Of a DNA stretch of 64,000 bases, positions 25,149 to 33,515 are shown in pieces. Within the stretch, counting starts at the first letter, position 1. Each line of letters begins with the position of its first letter. This stretch comes from Streptomyces abikoensis (GTDB lineage Bacteria; Actinomycetota; Actinomycetes; Streptomycetales; Streptomycetaceae), in NCBI RefSeq assembly GCF_014648775.1, contig NZ_BMRT01000003.1, forward strand, positions 62,001 through 126,000, in the 5' to 3' direction. The notes beneath the pieces were generated by a model, which had not been told where the DNA came from, did not search any database, and was given only the letters and a program-made list of their open reading frames with translations. The translations under genes were made by a program, and so were the position numbers.

Positions 25149-26291
25149 ATGCGACGACTCCGCGCGCTCACGGCCCTGATCCTGTTCCTGACCTTGCTGT
25201 CCCTGACCTGCGCGAGGGCCGCCTCGGGCCCCGCTCCCCCGGCCCCCGGTCCACCCGGGGCATCGGGCGGCCCCGGCGGCGACCGGTCCTGGCCCGTCGC
25301 GGGCGCCCGGGGCGCCCGGCCCCTGGTCCTGCGGGCCTGGGAACCGCCCCCGGCCCGCTGGGCGGCGGGCCACCGGGGCGTCGACCTCGCGGCCGGCCCC
25401 GGCCGGCCGGTCCGGGCCGCCACCCCGGGCCGGATCTCCTTCGCGGGCCGGATCGCGGGGCGGGGCGTGGTGGCGGTGGAGCTCGCCCCCGCCCTGCGGA
25501 CGACATACGAACCCGTACGGGCGACGGTGCGCGAGGGCGACCACGTCGACGCCGGTCAGATCATCGGCCTCCTGGAGGCCGACTCGGCCCACTGCCCGGG
25601 CCACGGTTGCCTCCACTGGGGCCTGCGCCGCGGGGAGGACTACCTCGACCCGCTGACGCTCCTGCCGCCGTGGATGCTGCGCCGCGCCCCCTCCCGGCTG
25701 TGGCCGGTGGGCCCGAGCGCTCGGGCGCCGCTAGCCGCAGACGCCTCGCAGGGCCATGGTGACGGCCGCCTCGGTGATCCGGTCCGGCTCCTCCGCCGCG
25801 CCGAGCTCGATGCGGCGTACCGCGGCGTCGACGACTCCCTGGAGGAGCATGGCCGCCAGGCGGGGCTGGTCGTGGCCGAGGGCGTCCAGCGCTTCGACGA
25901 CCATGGCGACGAGGCCGCCGTGGGCGGCACGGATCTTCTCGCGGGCGCCGGAGTCGAGCTCGCCCGCGGAGATGGCGACGACGGCCCGGTGGCGGCGGTC
26001 GCCGACGAGCGACAGCTGCTGCCGCACATATGCCTCGATCTTCCCCCCTGGCGTGTCGGCGCGCTCCATGGCGGCCTCGACCTCGGCCGCCCAGACGGGG
26101 AAGTCCACGGCGCACAGTTCTTCGACGACGGCGGCGCGGGAGCGGAAGTACTCGTAGACCGAGGACCGCGCGAGCCCGGTGCGCTCGGCGAGGGCGGGGA
26201 AGGTCAGGGCCTCCGTTCCGCCTTCGGACAGCAAGGAGCGCGCGGCGTCCAGGAGGGCGCCGCGCTGCATCGTCCGGTGCTCGGCCACTGA
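25149..26291 (+). CDS. M23 family peptidase-like exported protein, frame open through antisense tetR
   Basis: The N-terminal 200 residues are a secreted LytM/M23 domain. A signal peptide (1-25, LTLLSLTCARA) precedes a Pro/Gly linker, then GHRGVDLAAGPGRPV with zinc ligands His75 and Asp79, and CLHW with His156 as third ligand. The usual HxH first histidine is Cys154. Homologues normally end soon after YLDPLTLLPPW. Here no in-frame stop occurs until 26291, so the frame runs about 560 bp antisense to the whole tetR gene. An out-of-frame TAG at 25732-25734 lies where a stop would be expected. Either a single-base indel or a real C-terminal extension is possible; the extension is not credible as folded protein. 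Confidence 0.68.
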   Translation: MRRLRALTALILFLTLLSLTCARAASGPAPPAPGPPGASGGPGGDRSWPVAGARGARPLVLRAWEPPPARWAAGHRGVDLAAGPGRPVRAATPGRISFAGRIAGRGVVAVELAPALRTTYEPVRATVREGDHVDAGQIIGLLEADSAHCPGHGCLHWGLRRGEDYLDPLTLLPPWMLRRAPSRLWPVGPSARAPLAADASQGHGDGRLGDPVRLLRRAELDAAYRGVDDSLEEHGRQAGLVVAEGVQRFDDHGDEAAVGGTDLLAGAGVELARGDGDDGPVAAVADERQLLPHICLDLPPWRVGALHGGLDLGRPDGEVHGAQFFDDGGAGAEVLVDRGPREPGALGEGGEGQGLRSAFGQQGARGVQEGAALHRPVLGH

Positions 26292-26312
26292 GGCCGCTCG
26301 AATCCTGGGCAC
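25731..26312 (-). CDS. TetR family transcriptional regulator
   Basis: A 193-residue repressor-type protein. The N-terminal helix-turn-helix spans about 20-57 (LLDAARSLLSEGGTEALTFPALAERTGLARSSVYEYF, of which LAERTGLARSSVYEYF is the recognition part). A helical ligand-binding domain follows. GTG 26312 has GGGA just upstream. It lies 51 bp after whiG on the opposite... same strand order is tetR downstream of whiG. No target operator can be assigned. Confidence 0.88.
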   Translation of the reverse strand: MPRIRAASVAEHRTMQRGALLDAARSLLSEGGTEALTFPALAERTGLARSSVYEYFRSRAAVVEELCAVDFPVWAAEVEAAMERADTPGGKIEAYVRQQLSLVGDRRHRAVVAISAGELDSGAREKIRAAHGGLVAMVVEALDALGHDQPRLAAMLLQGVVDAAVRRIELGAAEEPDRITEAAVTMALRGVCG

Positions 26313-26362
26313 GGTCCCACTTTACGGACACACCGCGTCGGGGACGACGCTGGAGGGACGAT

Positions 26363-27199
26363 TCAGCGTCCGACGTCCGCCAGCTTGGCCCGCAACTGGA
26401 GGACGGACTTGGTGTGGATCTGGCTGACCCTGCTCTCCGTGACCCCGAGCACGTGGCCGATCTCGGCGAGGGTGAGGCCCTCGTAGTAGTAGAGGGTGAC
26501 CACGGTCTTCTCCCGCTCGGGGAGGGTGTTGATGGCCCGGGCCAGCAGCCGGCGCAGTTCGTGGTCCTCGGCCACCTCGACGGGGTCGTCGGCGGCGGTG
26601 TCCTCCAGGGTGTCCATCAGGCTGAGCCGGTCGCCGCCCTCGCCGCCGACGTGCAGCAGCTCTTCCAGGGCCACGACGTTGGCCAGCGACAACTGACTGA
26701 AGACGGAGTGGAGTTCCTCCAGGGAGATGTCCATCTCGGCCGCGACCTCCGCTTCGGAGGGGGTGCGGCGCAGGGCGGCTTCGAGGGTGGCGTAGGCGCG
26801 CTCGACGGCACGGGCCTTCTGCCGGACCGAACGGGGGATCCAGTCCAGGGCCCGCAGTTCGTCGATCATGGCGCCCCGGATGCGGGTGATGGCGTAGGTC
26901 TCGAACTTGATGGAGCGGGTGGGGTCGAACTTCTCGATGGCGTCGATCAGGCCGAAGATCCCGGAGGAGACGAAGTCGGCCTGCTCGACGTTGGGCGGCA
27001 GCCCGACGCTGACGCGGCCCGCCACGTACTTCACCAGGGGCGAGTAGTGGAGGATCAGTTGCTCCCGCAGCCGTTCGTCGCCCGAGGCCTTGTACGACCG
27101 CCACAGCTCGTCGAGCGTCGAGGGTGCGGGAGGGCGCACGGCGCCGCGCGCTGCGGGCGGTGCCGCCGCGCGGTCGGACCCGGAGGTGTGCTGGGGCAT
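26363..27199 (-). CDS. whiG: RNA polymerase sigma factor WhiG (FliA family)
   Basis: A 278-residue sigma-28-type factor that commits aerial hyphae to sporulation. Region 2 reads [12 protein letters not shown] and [26 protein letters not shown] (key: [18 protein letters not shown]). Region 3 begins [10 protein letters not shown], and region 4 helix-turn-helix is [19 protein letters not shown]. In the family it is held inactive by the anti-sigma RsiG with cyclic di-GMP. Its place between rpsB and dprA matches other Streptomyces. Confidence 0.96.
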   Translation of the reverse strand: MPQHTSGSDRAAAPPAARGAVRPPAPSTLDELWRSYKASGDERLREQLILHYSPLVKYVAGRVSVGLPPNVEQADFVSSGIFGLIDAIEKFDPTRSIKFETYAITRIRGAMIDELRALDWIPRSVRQKARAVERAYATLEAALRRTPSEAEVAAEMDISLEELHSVFSQLSLANVVALEELLHVGGEGGDRLSLMDTLEDTAADDPVEVAEDHELRRLLARAINTLPEREKTVVTLYYYEGLTLAEIGHVLGVTESRVSQIHTKSVLQLRAKLADVGR

Positions 27200-27446
27200 T
27201 CGTCGTTTTGAGCCGTTCTGCTGTGACTTGGACCGGGTGGTACGAATGGATGGATTCCGTGAGCGTAGCGTGACCGTGGCGCTGCGGTGAGCGATGAGGC
27301 CCCTTCGGTCTTCACGGAGGGGCGCGGATGTCCTCCGCAGGTCCGCGTTCCGCGGCGGCGGCCGTCGGGACGCCCGGGGCCGCGCAGAGCCCGCCGTATC
27401 GGCCGGCTCGGCCCACCCCTTAACCCTTTCACCCGATCACCCCAGG

Positions 27447-28628
27447 TCAAGCACCGCCTCGCCGCACACCGGGGCGCCGTCCGAGGGGCTTGGGGGTCCC
27501 GGACGTTGACGTCGCGTCAGCCAATTGCCACTGATCGCCCAGTCGTTCCACGAACCCCAGCGCCTGGAGTTCGTACAGGCTGCCGAGCGTCCGGTCCCGG
27601 CCCATCCCGGCGTTACGGGCGATGAGCGCGAGCTCGGCGCCGCCTTTGCCGGGGACGGCTTCCAGTGTTCTGGCGGCCGCTTCGGGCAGCAGATCCCTGG
27701 CCAGGACGGGGCCCCTGCGCTCGGGGGCCAGCTCGCCCATGTCGCCGATCAGCTCAGTGATCTCGTCGGCGTCGGTCACCAGACAGGCTCCTTCGCGCAG
27801 GAGTTCGTGGACCCCGGCGGAGAGCCCCGACGTCACCGGCCCGGGCACCCCCATGGTGTGCCGCCCCAGTTCCCGCGCGCGGCGCGCGGTGACCAGCGAG
27901 CCGCTGCGGTATTCGGCCTCCACCACCACGGTTCCCCGGGTGAGCGCGGCGATCACGCGGTTGCGCAGGACGAAGCGGCTGCGCGTGGGGTGTCCGCCGG
28001 GTGGTAACTCGGCCAGGACGAGACCCTGTTCCGCGATCCGGTCGAGCAACTCGGCGTGTCCGCGCGGGTAGGGCACGTCGATCCCCGAGGCCAGCACCGC
28101 CATGGTGGCCCCGCCGGCGGCCAGCGCGCCCCTGTGGGCGGCCCCGTCGACGCCGAAGGCGGCCCCGGAGACGACCACCCAGCCGCGCTCCGCGAGCCCC
28201 GAGCCGAGGATCGCCGCCACATAGGAGCCGTAGTCGGTGCAGGCGCGGGCCCCGACGACGGCGACCGACCGCAGCGCCCACAGTCGTACGTTCGGACTGC
28301 CGTGGACCCAGAGGCCGATGGGGCGGGCGTCGCCCAGATCGTCGAGCTGTCCGGGCCATTCGGCATCCCCCGGGCAGATGAAGCGTCCGCCCATCCGTTC
28401 GGCGGTGGCCAGGTCGCGGGCCGGGTCGCGGTGCGCGGCGCGGGCTCGGCAGCCTTCCAGCCGGTCCGGGCGGACTCCCTTCGGTGGCGGCCCCTTGCCG
28501 GTCAGGCCGTGCACCAGGGTCTCGGGGCCCAGCTCCCTGAGCCAGCGGCCCACGAGTTCGTCCCCCGGTTCCGTCAGGCCGGTGAGCGCGGCCCGTGCCA
28601 GCCGCTCCCCCGGCCCGGGCCCGCTCAT
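27447..28628 (-). CDS. dprA: DNA-processing protein DprA
   Basis: A 393-residue Rossmann-fold protein that loads RecA on incoming single-stranded DNA. The core is intact: SVAVVGARACTDYG, VVSGAAFGVDGAAHRGAL, GIDVPYPRGHAEL, and RFVLRNRVIAALT with VVVVEA-type strand (TVVVEAEYRSGSLVTARRA). A C-terminal winged-helix-like part follows (GRDRTLGSLYELQALGFVE). ATG 28628 overlaps the upstream stop by 4 nt. It is commonly kept in non-competent actinobacteria, so its role here is uncertain. Confidence 0.92.
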   Translation of the reverse strand: MSGPGPGERLARAALTGLTEPGDELVGRWLRELGPETLVHGLTGKGPPPKGVRPDRLEGCRARAAHRDPARDLATAERMGGRFICPGDAEWPGQLDDLGDARPIGLWVHGSPNVRLWALRSVAVVGARACTDYGSYVAAILGSGLAERGWVVVSGAAFGVDGAAHRGALAAGGATMAVLASGIDVPYPRGHAELLDRIAEQGLVLAELPPGGHPTRSRFVLRNRVIAALTRGTVVVEAEYRSGSLVTARRARELGRHTMGVPGPVTSGLSAGVHELLREGACLVTDADEITELIGDMGELAPERRGPVLARDLLPEAAARTLEAVPGKGGAELALIARNAGMGRDRTLGSLYELQALGFVERLGDQWQLADATSTSGTPKPLGRRPGVRRGGA

Positions 28629-30232
28629 GCCCAGCCCCCGGCGGTCACCGCGCCGCGCCGCACGCCCGTGCGCAGCTCCAGCGCCTGGGCCACGTCCCCG
28701 ACGTCCGGCCGGGCGTGGCCGGCGAGGTCCGCGATCGTCCAGGCGACCCGGAGGACCCGGTCCAGCCCTCGCGCCGTCAGCAGGCCGCGCTCCATGTCCC
28801 GTTCGGCCTCGGCGAGGGCGCCCGGGGGCACACACCAGCGGGTGCGCAGCTCATGGCCCGGCACTTCACTGTTGGTGCGCCAGGGTGTGCCGGTGTACCG
28901 GGCGGCGGCCCGTTCGCGGGCGAGGCGGACGCGCGCGGCGACGTCGGCCGTGGACTCCGCCGGGGGGCCGGTGAGCTCCGAGCGGGCCACGGGCTCGACG
29001 GCCACTCTGAGATCCACCCGGTCCATCAGCGGCCCGGACAGCCGCCCCAGATAGCGTTTGACCGCCCGGGGCGGGCAGTCGCAGCCGTCGCCGGTCATGC
29101 CACGCCGGCCGCAGGGGCAGGGGTTGGCCGCGAGGACGAGCAGGAAGGCGGCGGGGAGACGCATCACTCCGCCGGTGCGGGCGACGACGACGTGTCCGGA
29201 CTCGAGTGGCTGCCGCAGGGCGTCGAGCACCCTGCCCGAGAATTCAGGGGATTCGTCGAGAAAAAGTACGCCGTTGTGTGCGAGGGAGACGGCTCCCGGC
29301 CGGGGCAGTCCCGAACCGCCGCCGATCAGCGCGGGCATGGACGCCGAGTGGTGGGGCGCGCAGTAGGGGGCCCGGTCGATCAGGGGCTGTCCGGCAGGCA
29401 GGGTCCCGGCGACGGAGTGGACCGCCGTGACTTCGAGCGACTCCTGCGGGGTGAGGGGCGGGAGCAGCCCGGGCAGGCGTTCGGCCAGCATGGTCTTGCC
29501 GGCGCCCGGGCTGCCCACGAAGAGGAGATGGTGCCGCCCGGCGGCGGCCACCTCCAGCGCCCGGCGGGCCCTGGCCTGCCCCGCGACCTCGGCGAGGTCG
29601 GGCGGACGCTCGCCGGGCCGCGCCCCGAGCGCGCCGCCGGCGCCCGGTACGACCAGCCCCGCGAGCATGGGGTCGGGCCGGCCCTCCCCCGGCGGCTCCT
29701 CGTCCTCCTCGGGGACGGGCTCGTCGGCCAGCACCGCGATCAGCTGGCGCAGGCTGCGGACGCCCAGCACTGCCACTCCGGGCACCAGGGCGGCCTCGGT
29801 CGCCGTCCGTTCGGGGACGACGACCTGCCGGTATCCGGCGTCGGCGGCGGCCAGGACGGCGGGGAGGATGCCCCGCACGGGGCGGACCCGGCCGTCGAGG
29901 CCCAGCTCGCCGATCATCATGAGGTCGGCGATCGCCCGGGGATCGATCCGCTCGGCCGCGCCCAGTACCGCACACGCGACGGCGAGATCGAAACCGCTGC
30001 CGCCCTTGGGCACGGAGGCCGGGCTGAGCCCGACGGTGAGCTTCTTCTGCGGCCAGTCCGCGCCCGAGTTCACCACGGCGGCCCTGACCCTGTCGCGGCT
30101 CTCGCTGAGGGATTTGTCCGGCAGGCCGACGAGGGTGAAGGCGGCCACTCCCGGCTCCAGGTCGGCCTGGACCTCGACCACCACGCCGTCCACCCCGGCC
30201 AGGGCGACCGAGCACGTCCGCGCGAAGCCCAT
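28625..30232 (-). CDS. YifB/ComM family Mg-chelatase-like AAA+ ATPase
   Basis: A 535-residue protein with an N-terminal Lon-protease-like domain (VGLPDKSLSESRDRVRAAV near 35-53), an AAA+ domain with Walker A GSPGAGKT (240-247), and a C-terminal Mg-chelatase region containing NPCPCG and CDCPP. In competent bacteria ComM is a branch-migration helicase for integrating donor DNA. It is coupled to yraN upstream (TGATG) and dprA downstream (ATGA), a conserved trio. Confidence 0.9.
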   Translation of the reverse strand: MGFARTCSVALAGVDGVVVEVQADLEPGVAAFTLVGLPDKSLSESRDRVRAAVVNSGADWPQKKLTVGLSPASVPKGGSGFDLAVACAVLGAAERIDPRAIADLMMIGELGLDGRVRPVRGILPAVLAAADAGYRQVVVPERTATEAALVPGVAVLGVRSLRQLIAVLADEPVPEEDEEPPGEGRPDPMLAGLVVPGAGGALGARPGERPPDLAEVAGQARARRALEVAAAGRHHLLFVGSPGAGKTMLAERLPGLLPPLTPQESLEVTAVHSVAGTLPAGQPLIDRAPYCAPHHSASMPALIGGGSGLPRPGAVSLAHNGVLFLDESPEFSGRVLDALRQPLESGHVVVARTGGVMRLPAAFLLVLAANPCPCGRRGMTGDGCDCPPRAVKRYLGRLSGPLMDRVDLRVAVEPVARSELTGPPAESTADVAARVRLARERAAARYTGTPWRTNSEVPGHELRTRWCVPPGALAEAERDMERGLLTARGLDRVLRVAWTIADLAGHARPDVGDVAQALELRTGVRRGAVTAGGWA

Positions 30233-30591
30233 CACGCCACCCCCTTGGCGTGCTCGACGAGCGGCGCGCCCCGGTCCGGGACGACCACGCCCACGAGATC
30301 GATGCGCACCCCGCCCGGCGGGGCTCCGCCGTGCCCGGCCAGCCATCGCTCGGCGAGCTCGCGCAGCCGCCCGGCCTTGGTGGCCGTGACGGCGGCCATC
30401 GGGTGTTCGAACCGGCCCACGCGGCGGGCCTTCACCTCGCAGACCACCAGCACGTCGCCGTCCAGCGCCACGATGTCCAGCTCACCGGCGCGACACCGCC
30501 AGTTGCGATCCAGCACCGTCATCCCGGCCTCGGTCAGCCGGCGCGCCGCCAGATCCTCCCCGTACCTGCCGAGCCCCCCTCGGGCGTTCAT
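30232..30591 (-). CDS. YraN family (UPF0102) endonuclease-like protein
   Basis: A 119-residue restriction-endonuclease-fold protein. The family pattern G(R)[36 protein letters not shown] contains the likely nuclease residues (GELD, then E-V-K in CEVKAR). Function is not established. ATG 30591 is preferred to GTG 30600 because GGAGG lies 8 nt upstream. It forms a coupled operon with the ComM-like gene and dprA. Confidence 0.88.
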   Translation of the reverse strand: MNARGGLGRYGEDLAARRLTEAGMTVLDRNWRCRAGELDIVALDGDVLVVCEVKARRVGRFEHPMAAVTATKAGRLRELAERWLAGHGGAPPGGVRIDLVGVVVPDRGAPLVEHAKGVA

Positions 30592-30724
30592 CAGCACCAC
30601 CTCCGGTGCCGACTATGCCGCCCGAGCCCCCAAGTCTTGGATCTTGGTGGATAACCCCGCGATTGTGGAAAACCCCGTCACCCGATCAGGGGAAGGCACC
30701 CCAGAGGACCCCCAAACGCCCAGG

Positions 30725-31033
30725 TCACGTCCCCGGCAGGTCCAGATCCGTCTTGTTGAGCTCCTCGATGTTCACGTCCTTGAACGTGAGCACCCGCACC
30801 TGCTTCACGAAGCGCGCCGGCCGGTACATGTCCCACACCCACGCGTCCGCCATCGAGACCTCGAAGAAGACCTCGCCCTGCACCGAGTGCACCTGCATCT
30901 CGTAGTCGTTCGTCAGGTAGAAGCGGCGCTCGGTCTCGATCACGTATTTGAACAGCCCGACGACGTCGCGGTACTCCCGGTAGAGCTTCAGCTCCATCTC
31001 GGTCTCGTACTTCTCGAGGTCCTCGGCGCTCAT
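30725..31033 (-). CDS. DUF2469 family protein
   Basis: A 102-residue actinobacterial protein of unknown function, rich in aromatic and charged residues (AEDLEKYETEMELKLYREYRDVVGLFKYVIETERRFYL; short key parts YETEMELKLYREYRDV and ERRFYL). It begins at ATG 31033 with AAGGGG upstream, though the frame is open to 31066. It lies in the sipZ-nudix-DUF2469 run, a gene order I recall as conserved across actinobacteria. Confidence 0.88.
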   Translation of the reverse strand: MSAEDLEKYETEMELKLYREYRDVVGLFKYVIETERRFYLTNDYEMQVHSVQGEVFFEVSMADAWVWDMYRPARFVKQVRVLTFKDVNIEELNKTDLDLPGT

Positions 31034-31072
31034 GGCATGTTCCCCTTCAGCCGTGCGTCCCCCCATTGTGCG

Positions 31073-31600
31073 TCAGGCGCGCTCGGTCTCCAGGAGCACC
31101 GGCGTACTCGGGGGTCCCTCGTCGAGCAGCGCCCGCAGCAGCCCGGCGAGTCTGGTCGGGTACACCGTCTCATGCGTCGCGAGCAGTTCTTCGCAGGTCC
31201 ACCAGCGCAGCCCCGACAGGCTGCGCCGCTCCAGCTCCGTCCCGCCGCCGGACCAGGTGGGCCGCTGCGCGGTACGGGCCAGGTAGTAGCGCTCGTCCTG
31301 TTCCCAGCGGCGGCCGGCGAAGGGGAACGAGCACCTGCGCGTCCAGAGCACCGGGCCGAGTTCGATCTCGGTGATCCCCGTCTCCTCGGCCAGCTCACGG
31401 CGCGCGGCCTCCTCCCAGCCCTCGTCGCCCTCCAGTCCACCGCCGGGGGTGAACCACCAGGTGGTGGCGGGGTCGTCCGGTTCGTAGCCGTGGAGCAGCA
31501 GGATCCGGTCGTCCGGGTCCAGCAGGACGACACGGGCGGCCCGGCGCGGGCCGTCGCCCACAGCACCGTCCGCCTCCGGGCCACCGCCCGTCTCACCCAT
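31073..31600 (-). CDS. Nudix hydrolase
   Basis: A 175-residue Nudix enzyme that cleaves nucleoside-diphosphate derivatives. The Nudix box spans about 54-76 (GGLEGDEGWEEAARRELAEETGI; REL-EE core intact). ATG 31600 overlaps the sipZ end by 8 nt, so it is probably translated from the same message. Substrate is unknown. Confidence 0.87.
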   Translation of the reverse strand: MGETGGGPEADGAVGDGPRRAARVVLLDPDDRILLLHGYEPDDPATTWWFTPGGGLEGDEGWEEAARRELAEETGITEIELGPVLWTRRCSFPFAGRRWEQDERYYLARTAQRPTWSGGGTELERRSLSGLRWWTCEELLATHETVYPTRLAGLLRALLDEGPPSTPVLLETERA

Positions 31601-32336
31601 GGGTCGCCACCGCCGCCTTCCCGCCGCGTGCCGCCCGCTGTGCGAGCGCGCCGACCGCCGCACCTCCCAGGATGAGCACCGCGCCCACCACCACGCACGT
31701 CGTGATCAGCGGCAGCGGCCCCGGCCGGGAGGTGCCGCCGGGCAGGGCGGCGAAGGCGCCGGGGCGCTCGATCATGCCCCAGCCGGACACCGGCCAGGCC
31801 GTGGCGTCCACCCGGGCCCGGACGGCCTCCCGCGGCACCGTGCCCTGGCCCGCGTCGGTCATATGGCTGCGGGAGTCCAGCGAGTCGGAGCGGTGGTCGC
31901 CCAGGAGGAACAGCCGGCCCTCGGGGACGGTGGCCGAGAAACCGGTGGGCGAAGCCGGGCCGGAGCCCTCCAGATAGGGCTCCTCCACGGGCTTGCCGTT
32001 GATCATCAGGCGGCCCTGTTTGTCACAGCACTCGATGTGGTCGCCGCCGACGCCGACGACCCGTTTGACCATCGGGACGTTGGCCCAGACCTCGTCCTCG
32101 AAGACGACGACGTCCCCGCGCCGCACCTCGCCGCCGTCGATCCGCTGGGCGAGGATCCGGTCGCCGCGCCCGATCGTGGGCGCCATCGAGTCCGTGGGGA
32201 CGGTGTACGGCCGGTACACCAGGGCGGCCCAGCCGAAGCCGCCGAGGAAGAGCAGACAGCCGACGGCCACGGCCAGCCCGGACAGCACCCTGCCCGTGCG
32301 GCCGTGGCCGTCGACGCCACGTTCCACTGCGCTCAT
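31593..32336 (-). CDS. sipZ: Type I signal peptidase (SipZ position)
   Basis: A 247-residue membrane signal peptidase with Ser-Lys dyad Ser50 (PTDSMAPT) and Lys91 (PMVKRVVGVGGD). The GDHRSDS box E motif is present. It has an N-terminal anchor (about 17-40) and a second hydrophobic segment near the C-terminus (LPLITTCVVVGAVLILGG). It is the shortest of the four paralogues and is separated from sipY by 111 bp with its own promoter-like sequence. From memory, S. lividans sipZ also heads a separate operon with unrelated genes. Confidence 0.9.
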   Translation of the reverse strand: MSAVERGVDGHGRTGRVLSGLAVAVGCLLFLGGFGWAALVYRPYTVPTDSMAPTIGRGDRILAQRIDGGEVRRGDVVVFEDEVWANVPMVKRVVGVGGDHIECCDKQGRLMINGKPVEEPYLEGSGPASPTGFSATVPEGRLFLLGDHRSDSLDSRSHMTDAGQGTVPREAVRARVDATAWPVSGWGMIERPGAFAALPGGTSRPGPLPLITTCVVVGAVLILGGAAVGALAQRAARGGKAAVATHG

Positions 32337-32374
32337 CGCGTCCCATCCCCCGTCCGCCGGTCCGACGGAACCGC

Positions 32375-32404
32375 ACCCTACCCGGGGGTATGGGCTCCGG
32401 TCAG
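32375..32404 (-). promoter_or_regulatory. Promoter-like sequence upstream of sipZ
   Basis: On the minus strand, CTGACC (32404-32399) and TAGGGT (32380-32375) are 18 bp apart, close to the main vegetative Streptomyces pattern TTGACn / TAGRRT. It ends 39 bp before the sipZ ATG. Confidence 0.6.
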
Positions 32405-32447
32405 CCCCTGGCGAGGGCCGATGTCAGCCGGTTCGGGGGGCGACGCC

Positions 32448-33515
32448 TCACCCCTTCGCGGCGGGGACCACCACGACGGACCGCTTGGACCCCTCGGCCT
32501 TGCGCAGGTTCCGGCGGCGGCGCCACAGCACCAGCGGCACCGCGCCCGCGAGCCCGAACGCCGGCGGCGCGACGGCGGCCGCGGCGCTCAGCCCCGGCTG
32601 GTCGAACGTGCCGGGGACCGGCAGCGTGGACCACCGGTTCACCGGCCAGGCCACGACGATCGCGCGGCCCACGACCTCGTCCTCCGAGACCGTGCCCTGG
32701 AACCTGTCGAGCTCCTGGTGGTAGCGGGAGTCGAGGGAGTCCTGGCGGTGGTCGCCCATCACCCAGATCCGGCCCTGGGGCACCTTGATCGGGCCGAAGG
32801 GCTTGTCGCCGCAGGGCGTGTTCCCGGGGAAGATGTACGGCTCGTCGAGCGCCTTGCCGTTGACCGTCACCGGCTCGTTGTTGCCCTTGCACTCGACGGT
32901 GTCGCCGCCGACCGCGATGACCCGCTTGATCAGGTCCTTCTCCTCGGCCGAGGGCATCAGGCCGATGAAGCTGAGCACCTTCTGGAGCCCGCTCGCCACC
33001 GGTCCGTTGTCGGCGGCCGGGCTCTCGCCCAGCCAGCCGCCCGGATCGTGGAAGACGACGACCTCGCCGCGCTCGGGTTTGGAGCCGAACCACGGCGTGA
33101 GCTTGTCCACCAGCACCCGGTCGCCGCGCTGGAGGGTGTTCTGCATCGACTCGGAGGGAATCGAGAACGCCTGCACCAGGAAGGTCTTGATGAGCAGCGC
33201 GAGCACCAGCGCGATACCGATGAGGAGCGGCAGCTCCTTCCAGAAGGATCGTTGCTTCTTCGGCTCGTCGCGGCGCGCCCCGCGGCCCTCGCCGCCGCTG
33301 CCGCCGTGCCCCGCGCCGCCTTCGGACGCGGGGGTCTCCGAGGACGTCACCGTCGTGGCGTCCTGGCCGGGACCGGCCGCCTGGGACCTGGCCTCCCGCG
33401 GCGTGTCACCGCCGGACGGCTCCCCGGACAGCTCCCCGGACGGCTCATCCGTCCGCCCGGGCCGCCTTTCGGGCTCTCCGTGACCGGAACGCGCGCCGAC
33501 CGCCACATCCCCCAC
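32448..33515 (-). CDS. sipY: Type I signal peptidase (SipY position)
   Basis: A 355-residue signal peptidase with a long disordered Gly/Glu-rich N-terminal tail (about 90 residues), a membrane anchor and the dyad Ser123 (IPSESM) and Lys197 (LIKRVIAVGGD). GDHRQDS marks box E, and a C-terminal hydrophobic stretch (AAAAVAPPAFGLAGAVPLVLW) suggests the second anchor typical of some Streptomyces enzymes. GTG 33515 is favoured because GAGGA lies 6 nt upstream; GTG 33521 would have no spacing. The start lies 71 bp inside the preceding gene. Confidence 0.9.
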   Translation of the reverse strand: MGDVAVGARSGHGEPERRPGRTDEPSGELSGEPSGGDTPREARSQAAGPGQDATTVTSSETPASEGGAGHGGSGGEGRGARRDEPKKQRSFWKELPLLIGIALVLALLIKTFLVQAFSIPSESMQNTLQRGDRVLVDKLTPWFGSKPERGEVVVFHDPGGWLGESPAADNGPVASGLQKVLSFIGLMPSAEEKDLIKRVIAVGGDTVECKGNNEPVTVNGKALDEPYIFPGNTPCGDKPFGPIKVPQGRIWVMGDHRQDSLDSRYHQELDRFQGTVSEDEVVGRAIVVAWPVNRWSTLPVPGTFDQPGLSAAAAVAPPAFGLAGAVPLVLWRRRRNLRKAEGSKRSVVVVPAAKG

